DNA from: Macrotrachela quadricornifera
Lineage: Eukaryota; Rotifera; Eurotatoria; Philodinida; Philodinidae
Direction of reading: 5' to 3'
Length of the DNA stretch: 64,000 nt
Assembly (NCBI GenBank): GCA_022393335.1
Contig: JAJEKB010020906.1
Span: forward strand, 1,178,801-1,242,800
Notes under the pieces: generated by a model
What the model was told of the DNA's origin: nothing
The model's input: only the letters and a program-made list of their open reading frames with translations
Database searches by the model: none
Program-made: the position numbers and the translations under genes
Shown here: piece after piece, positions 49,137 through 60,660 of the stretch
Layout: each line of letters opens with the position of its first letter
Position numbering within the stretch: position 1 is the first letter of the stretch

Positions 49137-49590
49137 AATTATTTTTATCTATCTAAAATATAGTTGCAGAATCGTTCAAAGATCAGTTTAGTTTGTTTTA
49201 TATGTGCTTTCTCTTCTTTTTTTTTTGATAAGAAAAAAAATAACAGTTCACATTTGTTTTATTCTTATCTCAGTAGGGCATCATGCGTCTTTGATCATGA
49301 GAGTTACCTTTTAACACATCACACAACAACAAAAGAAAAGATATTTTATCTTTTTTAATTGTTGTTTCGTTCTTTTTATTTGATGTTTGAAGAAAAAAAC
49401 ACCCAGGAGATTCGTTCTATATATGTTGTACGTGTGAGATGTCCATCGCGATGTAGCATTTCTTTTCAAGATGTTTGTATCGTATATTTTGATGAGGTGC
49501 AAACTACGAACAATGCAAATTTCGAATTAAAAACTTTTTTTTCGCCTCTTTTTACATCATTTAATAGAGAATCACGTTGGATTGTCTATG
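49137..49590. promoter_or_regulatory. Upstream region of the hydroxyacid oxidase gene
   Basis: This 450-bp non-coding stretch must include the promoter and 5' leader of the oxidase. No specific binding site could be supported. Confidence 0.3.
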
Positions 49591-49958
49591 TACAGGTTGA
49601 TTTTGTAAACCTATCTTGTTTTTATACATAAGCGATAAAGCCAAATGTGTTATTACCACGTGACTAGGCAAAAAAAAGTATGCATCGGTTTCTTTTTCTT
49701 TTGTTTGTCGAGAAAAATCGTTTTTATCGAAATTATGATTATTTTAGGCGGTATTCATCGATTATTGAATTCGAATATTATTGAATACCGTTTAAAATGG
49801 TTATGGTTATAATAAAAACAAATTCATTCGATAAAGAAAAGGAAAAAAAATATCGATGCATTATTTTTGCTTAGTCAGGTAATGAATCGAATGAGATAAA
49901 ATATTTTGCTTTATCGTTTACATAGAAAAATTACATAGGTTTACAAAATCAACCTATA
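49591..49958. mobile_element. Tc1/mariner-type MITE (~364 bp)
   Basis: The ends TA-CAGGTTGATTTTGTAAACC and GGTTTACAAAATCAACCTA-TA are inverted copies flanked by TA. Part of it (AAGCGATAAAGCCAAATG, then AAAGTATGCATC) also occurs at about 5095-5195 in the intronic element of the NHL gene. A central hairpin CGGTATTCA/TGAATACCG lies at 49748-49790. Confidence 0.65.
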
Positions 49959-52383
49959 CGTAGTGAGCCTCCCATGTGAAAATTTTTTTGGAAAAAAAAC
50001 TTGATTCCATCTTCGCAGATTCGATCTAGGTCATTATCATCTTCATCTCTTGCACGAAGCATCGTCTATGATATTTATTTAATTTTTAAACATACATTTA
50101 GATTGTACGACCCAGTAAGGCTAGAACATAAGACGTTATATTACTCTTTTAATAAGATAGTCATTTCGAACTAATTTCAAATGAAATCAAATGTATAAAA
50201 TATCATAAATCTTCTTGAATATTAGTTAAAAATTTATATTTCTGATAATTTTCGAATGATAAAATGTAGACTTTTTCATTAAAGAAAATAGATTAGAGTT
50301 CTTCAACAAGGATAAATTTGTTTCGTTGAAAAGAAAAATAGTTTAATAAACTAACAAAAAATATTTTTATTTCTAAAACTAATAATTATATAATTCTGCT
50401 TGTTAATTTCATTTTTCTTGATGAATTTTTTAAATATTCTTATTTGTTATTTTCTTAAACAATAATTTGAATCGACTACTCAAGTCTGACTCATATTTCT
50501 GAATATTTATTATTTTTTGTTTTATTCTACGTCTGAAAATTTTATTTTTGAGCTAGAATATCTTTGACAGAAAAGTCTTCAATTGAACAGAACCAAAAAC
50601 TTATACTGTTATAAAAGTTATTTTCTAATCTAGGAAATATAATGGTTTCATTTGAAAAGATTATTATTATTTATCTGGAATCTTTCTTACATTCCGCAAA
50701 ATGATTTCATATCATTGTAAAAATGCTTGACAAAATATCAACTACAATTTTTCTAAACTATGTAATAATTAGGTGCATAATTATACAGAAATCTTTCAGG
50801 AATTATGTCGAAGTAATAAGTTTTATCAGAATTGTTCGAGCGTTGCCAAAAGTGGTTCGTAAACGCGTTCAGTCTGCGTTTAAGAGTTACATGGGCTAAT
50901 GCCATTTGAGGCACAAAAAAATTATTTCACTAGAAATTCGTACTGTTCGCATCTTACATATTATTATAGTAATTGTAAGGCTCTGTTTACAGTATAGGAT
51001 TTTATAAGAAAATATCAAAGGCTGAGATTCTCAAATAATTTATATGCGAAATTAATCTGTAAATGTTGAGATATTTGGCTTAAATATTTCAGATAATAAT
51101 TTTGTCTCTATTGTATTATTGAACTCTTACAACAAGACTTAAAAACAATAAAGATCAGTTTGTTTGGGAACAGAGTCTTCATTTTCATTTATGGCAAAGC
51201 ATCTATCAAAATAAAATTATCTATGTCTACTGAGATTCATCAATCTTACAATTAGATTCGACAGAATCAGAACTTCACTTTGAGCATTTAGATAGAATGC
51301 TTTTCAAGGAAGACTAACGGAATAAGAGACTATTACATTTTCCAATGAACTATGACAAATCGAATATAGTATTACATTATTGAATAAAATCCGATGGAAG
51401 TATAAGGCATCTATGCGCTTATCCTTTTCTCACTATTTATCGATAAATTAATTCGGATTAATAAATGTTTTAATAATCTATTTGCGAATACGCCACATCT
51501 GGTTTAAATACAAGAACGTCACGACTTAATTGTGAACGATGCTAAGGAATCGGCTCTCTATGATACGATATATGCTTTCATGTCATCGAAATAAGGTAAA
51601 ATTTGTCTGAAATATTAGAAGATCTATTCGAAATTTCCCCATTCACCACAAACCTATCGGATTTTAATATGCGATTATATCTAATGGCACTGACGATGAT
51701 ACATATATTCTTAACATCGATATGTATTAAGTACTCAAGTGAGTATCCTATTCAAAAGCGTCTAGTAAATAGAGTATGCTAATGATCGAACTTAACTTTT
51801 CAATTTTTTTTCATTTTTCCAATTCTGAAATCTTATTGGGTCGAATTTCGAGATCTGATCGAATTTGAGTTTGATCATGCTCTAAATCAGCATGTTCTTG
51901 ACTAATAAAAGGTCAAGAAATAATCTAGAAAAACTTGATATGAAAATAATGGGTTCACTATAAACAATTCTACTATTAGTAATCGTAAAATTTCTTCTCT
52001 AATATCTCCTTGATTGAATTATTTCTTTTTATCAAATGATATGCCTTTCAATTCTCTATAATCTTACTGATTTTTAACTGATCTAATTCAAATTTATTAG
52101 TTTATAGCTGATAATTAAATAGATTGATCTAAAACAGCAGAACTTTTTTTATAAGAAATTGTCTAATGGACTGTTCCATGAAAAATCAATCAAAAAAGCA
52201 GAAAGTATTCAGAAAATTTTTTCTCATATTAAATTCTGTAAGGCTTTTCTCCTCTGATCATTTTACTAAAAACAAATTGAATTTTATTAATGAATGACGA
52301 TGTTATAGTCAAAATACCAAATACTGTAAAATGGTTTAAAATGGTTTTTATTCTGATGAATAATCATAAAAAGTTAGTTGACA
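49959..52383. other. Intergenic region, nothing recognised
   Basis: About 2.4 kb of AT-rich DNA without a credible open frame, repeat end or RNA gene. Confidence 0.4.
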
Positions 52384-52950
52384 TACAATGATGCTCAAAA
52401 TTATGCGTACACGTGACAAATGAATTTGTTTCTTTAATATCTTAAGATGCAACCGAATCGTCAAAGTATTTTGGCTGAAAATTTCAGCTCTCTGAGTTCT
52501 ATATTTGTTGTGTTAGACAAAAAATAATAACAATGAGATCCTTTGATTTGAGTTTAAATTGTTTGTAGAGCTGTGTGAAGCAAATAATCACAATATTGAA
52601 TGTTTTGCGAATATTTTATCATAAATAGATTTTATAATCTTACGTTTTCATTTTAAAGCTAAAAATAAAGCACTTAGAATATGGTAAATCGTTCTATTAC
52701 TCAGAGAAAAATAAAAATCAGAAAGATCATTATTTCCCAAATGATCCATTCTTAAGTTTGAAAGAAAACTTAAGGTTATAGAATCTACTCATGATAAAAT
52801 AATCACAAAATACTCAAAGATATAAAATTTTTAGTACAAAATCTATGAAAATTTGGTTGCATCTTGGCGAAAAATCTATCTCTATATCTCAAGATATTAA
52901 AGAAATAAGCTCATTCGTCACGTGTACGAATAATTTTAAGGATCACTGTA
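52384..52950. mobile_element. Tc1-like MITE (~563 bp)
   Basis: The element 52386-52948 begins CAATGATGCTCAAAATTATG and ends with the inverse (CATAATTTT-like, GGATCACTG). It is flanked by TA on both sides. Imperfect TIRs extend ~65 bp and include CGTACACGTGAC and TTTCTTTAATATCTT. There is no transposase inside. Confidence 0.75.
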
Positions 52951-53501
52951 TGTATGATTGTGCGGGATAGAATATGAAAGTCCGATGTCTCAAATAAAGC
53001 TGTTATGCATATCCGTCGTTTGCTATCATTCTCAACGTTTGAAGATGTTTAATTTTAACCTTTTAGACGCTGTTGGATTGTTTTTGACCTATTCATACAA
53101 AATTTTGCAGAAAATCCAAGAAGCATAGTATTGAAAACTCCTGAAACAATATTGGTATGGAACTTCACAAGCTGTCGACTGATAAAAAAGTATTTTGTTT
53201 CGCTACTCTATCTTTGAGATATACATGTGCTGATACTTTTTTGTCTCTTGAAACTCTATTACAAACATTAGTGACGTCACAATCTGTAAATTTTGCACTA
53301 AAAGTATCTTCAATTTGAGTAATTTCGAAAGCAAAAAGTAATTTGATTAGTTAATTAGAGATCAAGGAAAAATGTTGTTTGAATCAATCGACTTGAATAT
53401 TTTCTTATTAAGATGTTTTATGTAGTCTTTTTTTGAGCGAAGTAAATCAAAACTTCATTTCGAAAATATTATGAAACTTACAAAGAAATACTAAGAACTA
53501 A

Positions 53502-53851
53502 TCAATCGCTTTTTAAATTTTAGTCATGCTAACTTGTAGAGCTTGTTAAGTTATTAAATGATATAATAATCATTCTAGCGGACAATGGACTGTAGAGTAA
53601 ATTTCTAATTATCAAAGTTTCCGCTAACCTGTCCATACCTCTAGTAATCCTATAGAGGTCCTATATGATAACTATACGGGACTCCTATTGGACCACTACA
53701 GGGTATGAATAGATTGATGGAAACTTTGATTATCAGAAATTTACTTTACAGCCCATTGTCCGTCAGAATGATTATTATATCAGTTAATAACTCAACTCGC
53801 TCTATGAATTGGCATGGTTAAAATTGAAAAAGCGAATGATTAGTTCATGGT
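53502..53851. mobile_element. Foldback element with ~130-bp arms
   Basis: The left arm (AACTAATCAATCGCTTTTTA, then GACAATGGACTGTA) is matched by the inverted right arm ending GAATGATTAGTTC. The central loop is only ~65 bp and itself contains small palindromes (CTATAGAGGTCC, GGACTCC). Non-coding. Confidence 0.7.
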
Positions 53852-54131
53852 GTGCCATCGTTTGATTCTTAATGTAGAAGATATTTCAAAATTTACGACC
53901 ATACTGTAGTTGATTATGGTACTTATTAATCTCTAGAGAATTCATTTGCATTAAACTGTCGTAAATGTTTACTGATTCAGCATCACTTTATCTTTTGTAT
54001 TGACTTTAGGTTTTTGTTTTTTTCTTATTAATGTTGGAAGAAACCACTGATGACAGCCAACAAAGTGAGTCATTCTCCATTTTCTTATCATGTATTTAAC
54101 ATAAAAATGAAGGCTGTTATTCACGTATGAT

Positions 54132-54782
54132 GTATGCAACAGAGCCCGAAACGAACCGAACTTTTCTGGTTCGAGTTCGGTTCGGTTCGATTGAAATTTT
54201 AAAAATCGGTTCGGGTTCGGTTCGGTTCGACTGAGTTTTTAAAAAGTCAGTTCGAGTTCGGTTCGGTTCGATTCGTTTTTCAAGATATCGGTTCGAGTTC
54301 GGTTCGGTTCGATTCGTTTTTCGAAATATCGGTTCGAGTTCGGTTCGGATCGACTCGAACCGAACCGAACCGAACCACTAGAGTTCGGTTCGGGTCGGCA
54401 AAAATAATGTAAAAAAGCTGTATATCAGTATTCTAACGACAGATAATCGCTTATTTTAACTACCCGTTCACTAGTGACCCGTTTGAGAGTAATGAAAACA
54501 TTTTTTTGAGTATATAAGGCGACTTTTAAAAACTGAGAACTGCTATCGATTCAGACCGAGCCAAGATTGCCCGGTTCGAGTTCGGTTCGGTTCGATTGAG
54601 TTTTCAAAAAGTCTGTTCGGGTTCGGTTCGGTTCGATTGAATTTACAAAAAGTCGGTTCGGGTTCGGTTCGGTTCGATTGAGTTTACAAAAGTCGGTTCG
54701 GGCTCGGTTCGGTTCGACTCGAACCGAACCGAACCGAACTGGTTCGACTCAGTTCGGTTCGTTTTCGGGCTCTGGTATGCAA
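54132..54782. mobile_element. hAT-type MITE with GGTTCG repeats and perfect 8-bp target duplication
   Basis: The element 54140-54774 begins CAGAGCCCGAAACGAACC and ends with the inverse. The identical octamer GTATGCAA lies on both sides (54132-54139 and 54775-54782). The interior holds ~50-bp tandem units of the kind TTCGGTTCGGTTCGATT + TTTTTAAAAAGTC. It has no coding capacity; the Ser/Asn/Arg/Thr/Glu-rich open frames are translations of the repeat. Confidence 0.88.
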
Positions 54783-55366
54783 GGATATTGGTTCTTCGCG
54801 AAAAAAGCACAGAACAATATGAGTCGATCAACTTTTGTTTTCCCTTTCTTAGTGAGTGACTCATATGATAAAAAATATACTTTTATTGCCAAAAAGCCAG
54901 ACAAGGGTTTGCAATATTTTGTCGAGTTTTGCATGCATAAAATATTCATTGTAGACTTTTTGGCTGATTCATAATCATAAAAATAGAGAATACGATTAAT
55001 TGAAAGAAAAAAAAAAGAATGACAACAGGAAATATTAATTAATGATGAGAATAGGGTGCAGTTAACTTCTTCAGGATGGGGTTACTTGTTTAAGATAAAT
55101 GAAACTTTTCCAACCTTTTATGTAACATAGTTATTTATGTCATAAGTAATGAAAAAAAATAATAGGATGCGAGAGCAATGCTGGCGCATGATCGTCGTTC
55201 TCTAAAAGATCAGAAAAATACTACAAGAGACGCTAACGAATGATTTATGAATTGATGCAGAGCCATCATGTATACACATATACGTGACTCGTCCCGAAGA
55301 AGCTAAACTATCAATCATACATATTCTCGTGATGAATGTTCAAGGAAGATAGCCGTGTTGCTCATA

Positions 55367-57045
55367 ATTGACTATGGGTGAATCCGTAGGAAGACGACCG
55401 CTTTTTGGAAATATATTTTTTTCCAGTTGTTTTTAGCTTAACGAGTGTATAGTGGTTAGAAAACATCTTTAATGAAAAAATATTATGAACTCGATTATGA
55501 CCTTGAGGGACTTCTAGCTCTTATTTTTTAGGAAGAACTACGCATAAAAGAGATGTATGAAGTAACTCTCTTAGCGTCTCAAAAGATATCAATTTAGTTG
55601 TACTATCCTGATGATTGGCATTTATCCATGAATATTTTTTCACAGATTTAATTTGTATTTTTTTTGCAACTCATTTTTTCACCTCTGGGATCCGCCTCAG
55701 GAATGAAAACTTTTTTTTGTCACATTTTTTGTTAAATGCTCTCATGATCCGATAGAGCTGAGTGTGCTGACCGAAAATATCACCATTTTTTTAAATTAGA
55801 CGGATAGTAAGGAACTTTTATTAAATTTACTGAGAGTCACAAACGGCAATTTTCGCCGCCGAGATCTGTCACAACTCAATACAAATTCAACAAAAATAGC
55901 TTCATTACTAGTGGCGGAACCAGGGAAGGAGGCAGGAGGGCTCAGTCCCCCTTCCCTTCCTACGAACTTTTGAGCCTCTCTAGTGAAATTTTTGATACAT
56001 ATGTTTTATTTGTTACGGGAGATCAAAGGCCTGTTGAGGAGATTGACTCCTCCCCCTTCCCGGCCCGAATTTGTAGGTAGTAGGATACAGAAATCATCCT
56101 GAGAAGTAGCCTACCCTTGAGGGAGAGCACAAGGAACCTTTGCAAAGCTACTCCCGGCTCCCCTCCCCGGTCACCATTTTTTTGAAAAATCAGGAAATGT
56201 GCAGTAGTGTTTTCAAGAGTTTTTTTTAATATAAAGGACCCGAAAAATCTAAGGGTACTGAGCCCCCTCTAGCTGAAAATCCTGATTCCGCCATTACTCA
56301 TTACCGAGAGCATATAAATTTAGGTGTTCAATAAAAAATTCATGTCGGTGCATCTTTCTAAAGTATAACATTATACGACCAAAAGAACCATTATCCATGA
56401 CGATATAACCCAATCGAGACGGTATTTTCCGTTTAATAATAGAAAAAATATTTCAATATATAAGAAGTTCTTCTAGATGCTGATAGAAAAAAATTCTGCG
56501 TCGAATGAGGCTATTTTTGTTGAATTTGTATTGAGTTGTGACAGATCTCGGCGGCGAAAATTGCCGTTTGTGACTCTCAGTAAATTTAATAAAAGTTCCT
56601 TACTATCCGTCTAATTTAAAAAAATGGTGATATTTTCGGTCAGCACACTCAGCTCTATCGGATCATGAGAGCATTTAACAAAAAATGTGACAAAAAAAAG
56701 TTTTCATTCCTGAGGCGGATCCCAGAGGTGAAAAAATGAGTTGCAAAAAAAATACAAATTAAATCTGTGAAAAAATATTCATGGATAAATGCCAATCATC
56801 AGGATAGTACAACTAAATTGATATCTTTTGAGACGCTAAGAGAGTTACTTCATACATCTCTTTTATGCGTAGTTCTTCCTAAAAAATAAGAGCTAGAAGT
56901 CCCTCAAGGTCATAATCGAGTTCATAATATTTTTTCATTAAAGATGTTTTCTAACCACTATACACTCGTTAAGCTAAAAACAACTGGAAAAAAATATATT
57001 TCCAAAAAGCGGTCGTCTGCCCACGTATTCATCCCTCTATGTTTC
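55367..57045. mobile_element. Very long inverted repeat (foldback) element, ~515-bp nearly identical arms
   Basis: The left arm 55392-55912 (AGACGACCGCTTTTTGG onward) and the right arm 56510-57020 read as almost perfect reverse complements. A more diverged extension reaches ~55367 and ~57045. The arms contain no gene. The central spacer includes a separate hAT-type MITE. The high arm identity suggests recent formation or gene conversion between arms. Confidence 0.85.
55901..56304. mobile_element. hAT-type MITE nested in the loop of the long inverted repeat
   Basis: The element 55909-56296 begins TAGTGGCGGAACCAGG and ends CCTGATTCCGCCATTA. The flanking octamers TTCATTAC and CTCATTAC differ at one base, fitting an 8-bp hAT target duplication. 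C/T-rich strings (CCCCTTCCC) recur inside. Non-coding. Confidence 0.7.
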
Positions 57046-57098
57046 TTTTGGTATCGGCTGGAAAGACATCAAAAATATTACTTCGTTCAAGAGGAAAA

Positions 57099-57437
57099 GT
57101 GCTGGCATCCAGCACCCTGGCACCTCGACACCTGTTCGGTACCTTTGCAACCCAATCAGCACCTAGCTAGCACCCGCAGCCCATTTCACTATGAGCATCT
57201 TCGGCACCCTCAACACCTTCAACGATTTTTCCATTATTTTAACTGCTTCTCTCAGCATTTTATGGTAAAATATGACGTCTTGATTCTGTTCTTTAAATTT
57301 TACCATAGGGTGCTGAGAAAAGCAAGTAAAATAGCGGAAAAGTCGTTGAAGGTGCTGAAGGTGCCGAATAGATGCCGAAGTGCTGAATAGGTGCCGAGCA
57401 AATGTTGAGGTGCCAGGGTGCTGGGTGCCGGCACTTA
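57099..57437. mobile_element. Small foldback element rich in GGTGCCGA/TCGGCACC
   Basis: The left end AAGTGCTGGCATCCAGCACC and the right end GGTGCTGGGTGCCGGCACTT are inverted copies. Inner repeats such as GGTGCTGAAGGTGCCGAA pair with TTCGGCACCCTCAACACC on the left side, and TTTTACCATA pairs with TATGGTAAAA in the centre. The whole ~340 bp can form one long hairpin. No coding capacity. Confidence 0.7.
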
Positions 57438-57771
57438 CCTCCTTGACTTCTTTTCATTGGTCTTTATCAAACTTCAAAAGTCAAGCGTATCCAGAAAAGA
57501 CAAATGAAATTTGGCTAGAGAAATGTTCTACCAACTTACATCTATCACTTAAATTTTTTTTCTAGTCACGTTTGAGCTTTGAAATTCGATATGGCATGGG
57601 ATTTTCCAAGTTGTATTTATTTAGTATGACAACATTTGCATATCAGATACCCCTAAAGGTTTTTTCTTTTTCTTTCTTCATATCATGCATTATCTTCGTA
57701 TAAATAAAGTAGTGTTGGCCATAAGGTTTCATTATGACCAGTTAAACGACAGAGACAAACGTAAAAAAATA

Positions 57772-59631
57772 ATGGAAGTTGAAACTGGCAGCAGATCTTC
57801 TGGAATAAAGGATTCAATTATTCAACGGCATGAATTATTATGCAAATCTGTTCGCAATCAACAAATTTCACTTAGAGACAAAGATGATTTACTATATCGT
57901 TTGGAACAGATTTCTAATGATATCATTGCTAACCGTAATGTTACTCAACATGATTTACAACAATGGGACAAGCAACTTACAAGAATTCATGATGACATTG
58001 CAATTGCTTCAAGTAAGTCAATGAAATAAAACATTAAACGAGATTTTGACATTAAATGATGTTTAATATTCAAAATATTTTTAAAAAAGCACCTATTTCT
58101 TTTCTTTACTTAAAGAGAAAGTACCAATGGGAAGTTAAAACACGAGTTAGTTTTGTATGATACACGAGACATAAGACAAGAAAAATAAGGAAAACAAAGG
58201 AATAAAGGTTTGCTTCTTTTAACATTGTAAAAATAACTTGTAACATATACATGATATACATTTTACATTGTTTCTAGACAATTATTTACGTAATGAAAGA
58301 AACCGTTGGATTGATCGCATTTTTAAAGAAATGGCTAGTATTTTTTCAATATTTTATTCATTTGCTTTAAAACCAATAATTATACTTAGTCTCATCGTTG
58401 GTTTTTGGGCAGTTATTTTGGCAATCTGGAAGTATTTTCTTTCTATTTGGATTTGTAGTAACATATCATTAGCACACGTTATATTACCAATGTGCATATC
58501 ACAAGATCCAATACCAATAGTAAATCTAACTAATTCTCCAATAAAAATTCCATCAATTCCAAAATTTGTTGAAACATCAACTGAATTAAGTGAACGTCTT
58601 TCGAATGTTGATGTTAGTGCGCCAAATAAATTAACTGCAATAAAAATATCATTAATAGATTTAAAATCACGAGTTATGTATTCTAATATTGAACAATTCA
58701 CGAAACAAAGACTTACACAAAATATTGGGGAATTAAGAACATCTGTTGAAGACACAACGGAAACTATTCATAAAATGCTTGCTGCATTTGGTCGTACATT
58801 ATCAAAATTAGAAATTTATACAACATATACATTAAAATCTTTGACAGATGAATCATCAATTCTTATTAATATACCATCAAACGAAACGGGATTAGTAATA
58901 GCAAATTTTGAAAATAAAATTCAGTCGCAATTTCAACGTTATCTAGGAAGTATTGAAGGACAAGTTGAGGATGTTATATTTCTTGCAGAAGATACGCATA
59001 GAAAATTACGTAAGTTTATTCTTATCACGATGATTACAATCAATGTCGAAGTTCAGATTTTCTAATGTTTTTTTTCCAAAAATTATAGCGATCTAATATC
59101 ATTATAAAGAAGTAGTATGAATTTTTCAAACACTATCTACGTTCTTGTAATACGAAAACTTTATATATTTATCCTTTTACTTATTTAGTCGGTATTGAAG
59201 GACAATGTGAAACGATAAATGATATCTTATCTGAAAATCATTATGAAACACAACAACAATTAGATAAAATCGAACAAATGCTCTTAGATGAAGGATATAT
59301 TTCTAAACTTTATCGAATAACAATGGGTAGTGATAATATGAATCAAGTAAAACATCAACGTAATCTTCAAACATTAAACGAGTTTAAAGGTTTTATAAAA
59401 TCAGGAATAATTGATGTAAACAATATAATTCTTAAATTAAAACAGTTTAAATCTGAAGCTACATCATTAAAAATAACTGTTTCAGAAATTGATCTTGGAG
59501 AAACAATGTCAGTCAATGTTCATATTGATATATTAAAAAATGGTATAGAACAATTGAAACAATCAAAACAACGTTTGGATGGAAAAATCAAGAGTGAACA
59601 AATACGTTATCTTGAGGATGATGGGTTATAA
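57772..59631 (+). CDS. Orphan membrane protein with coiled-coil regions (3 exons)
   Basis: Exons 57772-58012, 58278-59009 and 59189-59631 join in frame (GTAAGT/TTCTAG and GTAAGT/TTTTAG, both phase 1) to give 471 aa. I chose the ATG at 57772 because it has A at -3 and G at +4; an in-frame Met lies 29 codons upstream. Residues 1-80 are hydrophilic and helical. About 95-135 is a strongly hydrophobic stretch (ALKPIIILSLIVGFWAVILA, then YFLSIWI) that could span the membrane once or as a hairpin. The remainder is heptad-like helix (about 170-465), with a repeated GSIEGQVED / GIEGQCET pattern and Lys/Glu-rich ends. I do not recognise the family. It may be a membrane-anchored scaffold; no enzyme motif is seen. 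The locus is flanked by transposon debris, but the gene is intact. Confidence 0.7.
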
Positions 59632-60285
59632 TGTAGACAAGAAAAATAAACAAATCAACATTAATAAATATTAATTAGTTACAACAGAAATAACTAATAA
59701 ATTTCGTTACATAATTGTAAATTTTTAATAGGTTTTTAAAATTTTTTAATGAATAAGTAAACAGAGCTGAACTGAAAAGAAACTCGAACGTTTAAATAAA
59801 AAGTAGATATATCACTAGTCAACGATCTTACCTATCAGAGACCGTAACGAGTTAAAAAAATCCGACTCAACGGACATTTGAATAGAATGAAAGTTATTGT
59901 TCGCTATTCATTTTAGTCTATCCATTGCTGTCGGTTCAAGATTGTACTGTTCTAATGAAGCCAAAAGCTAACTAACATTTCTTGCTGAGAAAGTACAAAA
60001 AGAATTATAAAATATTCCAAAGATTCGAGTCAATTGCATCACACTCGACTTGATTCGACTCAATGCATCTCTCAAAATCTTAACTCGGTTCGACTCACTT
60101 TCGGTCTCTATTGCCTATCGTTTTGCTAGATACTTGATTTTCTTGTTTGTCAGTCAAGATTCTTGCCTAAATCTTTATTTTCTTGGCTTCTTGTCTGATT
60201 CTTTTTTTCTTAAATTCTTGCCTGAATACTTTTGTAGTTCTTGAATAATTCCTGTGATACAAATAGGAGTATGGGCTTAGTATTA
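59632..60285. other. Downstream spacer of the orphan membrane gene
   Basis: Non-coding AT-rich sequence including the 3' untranslated region. Runs of TTCTTGCCTGAAT / TTCTTGTCTGATT at 60120-60245 form a short diverged tandem repeat. Confidence 0.4.
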
Positions 60286-60289
60286 GCAT

Positions 60290-60660
60290 TAAATTAATTC
60301 AATGCTAACAACAATACTTTTGTATAATGATCTTAACGCAAAAGTATTATAGTTTATACTAATTAATGTAATGCTAAATCGAAGTTCACATCTCAGACTG
60401 ATTTCAATATTTTTGTATTACAGCTTTAATACAAAAGCATTGTAGCAAGTATATCAAATTAATGCAAACTATGTTCATTTCATGCTAACTACAATGCTTC
60501 TATATCAAAACTGTAATATAAAAGTATTGAAATCACTCTGAGATATAAGCTTCACTTTGGCGCTATATCAATTAGTACAAACCGCAATACTTTTGTCTTA
60601 GAATCGTTATACAAAAATATTGATGTTAGCATTAAACTAATGCAGTACTAACATTAAGCC
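60290..60660. repeat. Tandem array of four hairpin-forming units (~90 bp each)
   Basis: Each unit contains CAATACTTTTGTAT-like sequence, a short loop, and its inverse ATACAAAAGTATTG, separated by TTAATGCAAACTA/TTAGCATTAA spacers. Hairpins centre near 60330, 60420, 60510 and 60600. Sequence differs between units while pairing is largely kept. Confidence 0.6.

Noticed and set aside
54643..54974. Open frames rich in S-N-R-T-E within 54643-54974 on both strands
   Set aside because: They are translations of the GGTTCG repeat in a hAT MITE; both strands are open because the repeat lacks stops.
56944..57565. Open frames of 148 and 61 codons near 57 kb
   Set aside because: They run through the arm of the long inverted repeat and the GGTGCCGA hairpin element; His/Pro-rich composition reflects the repeat.
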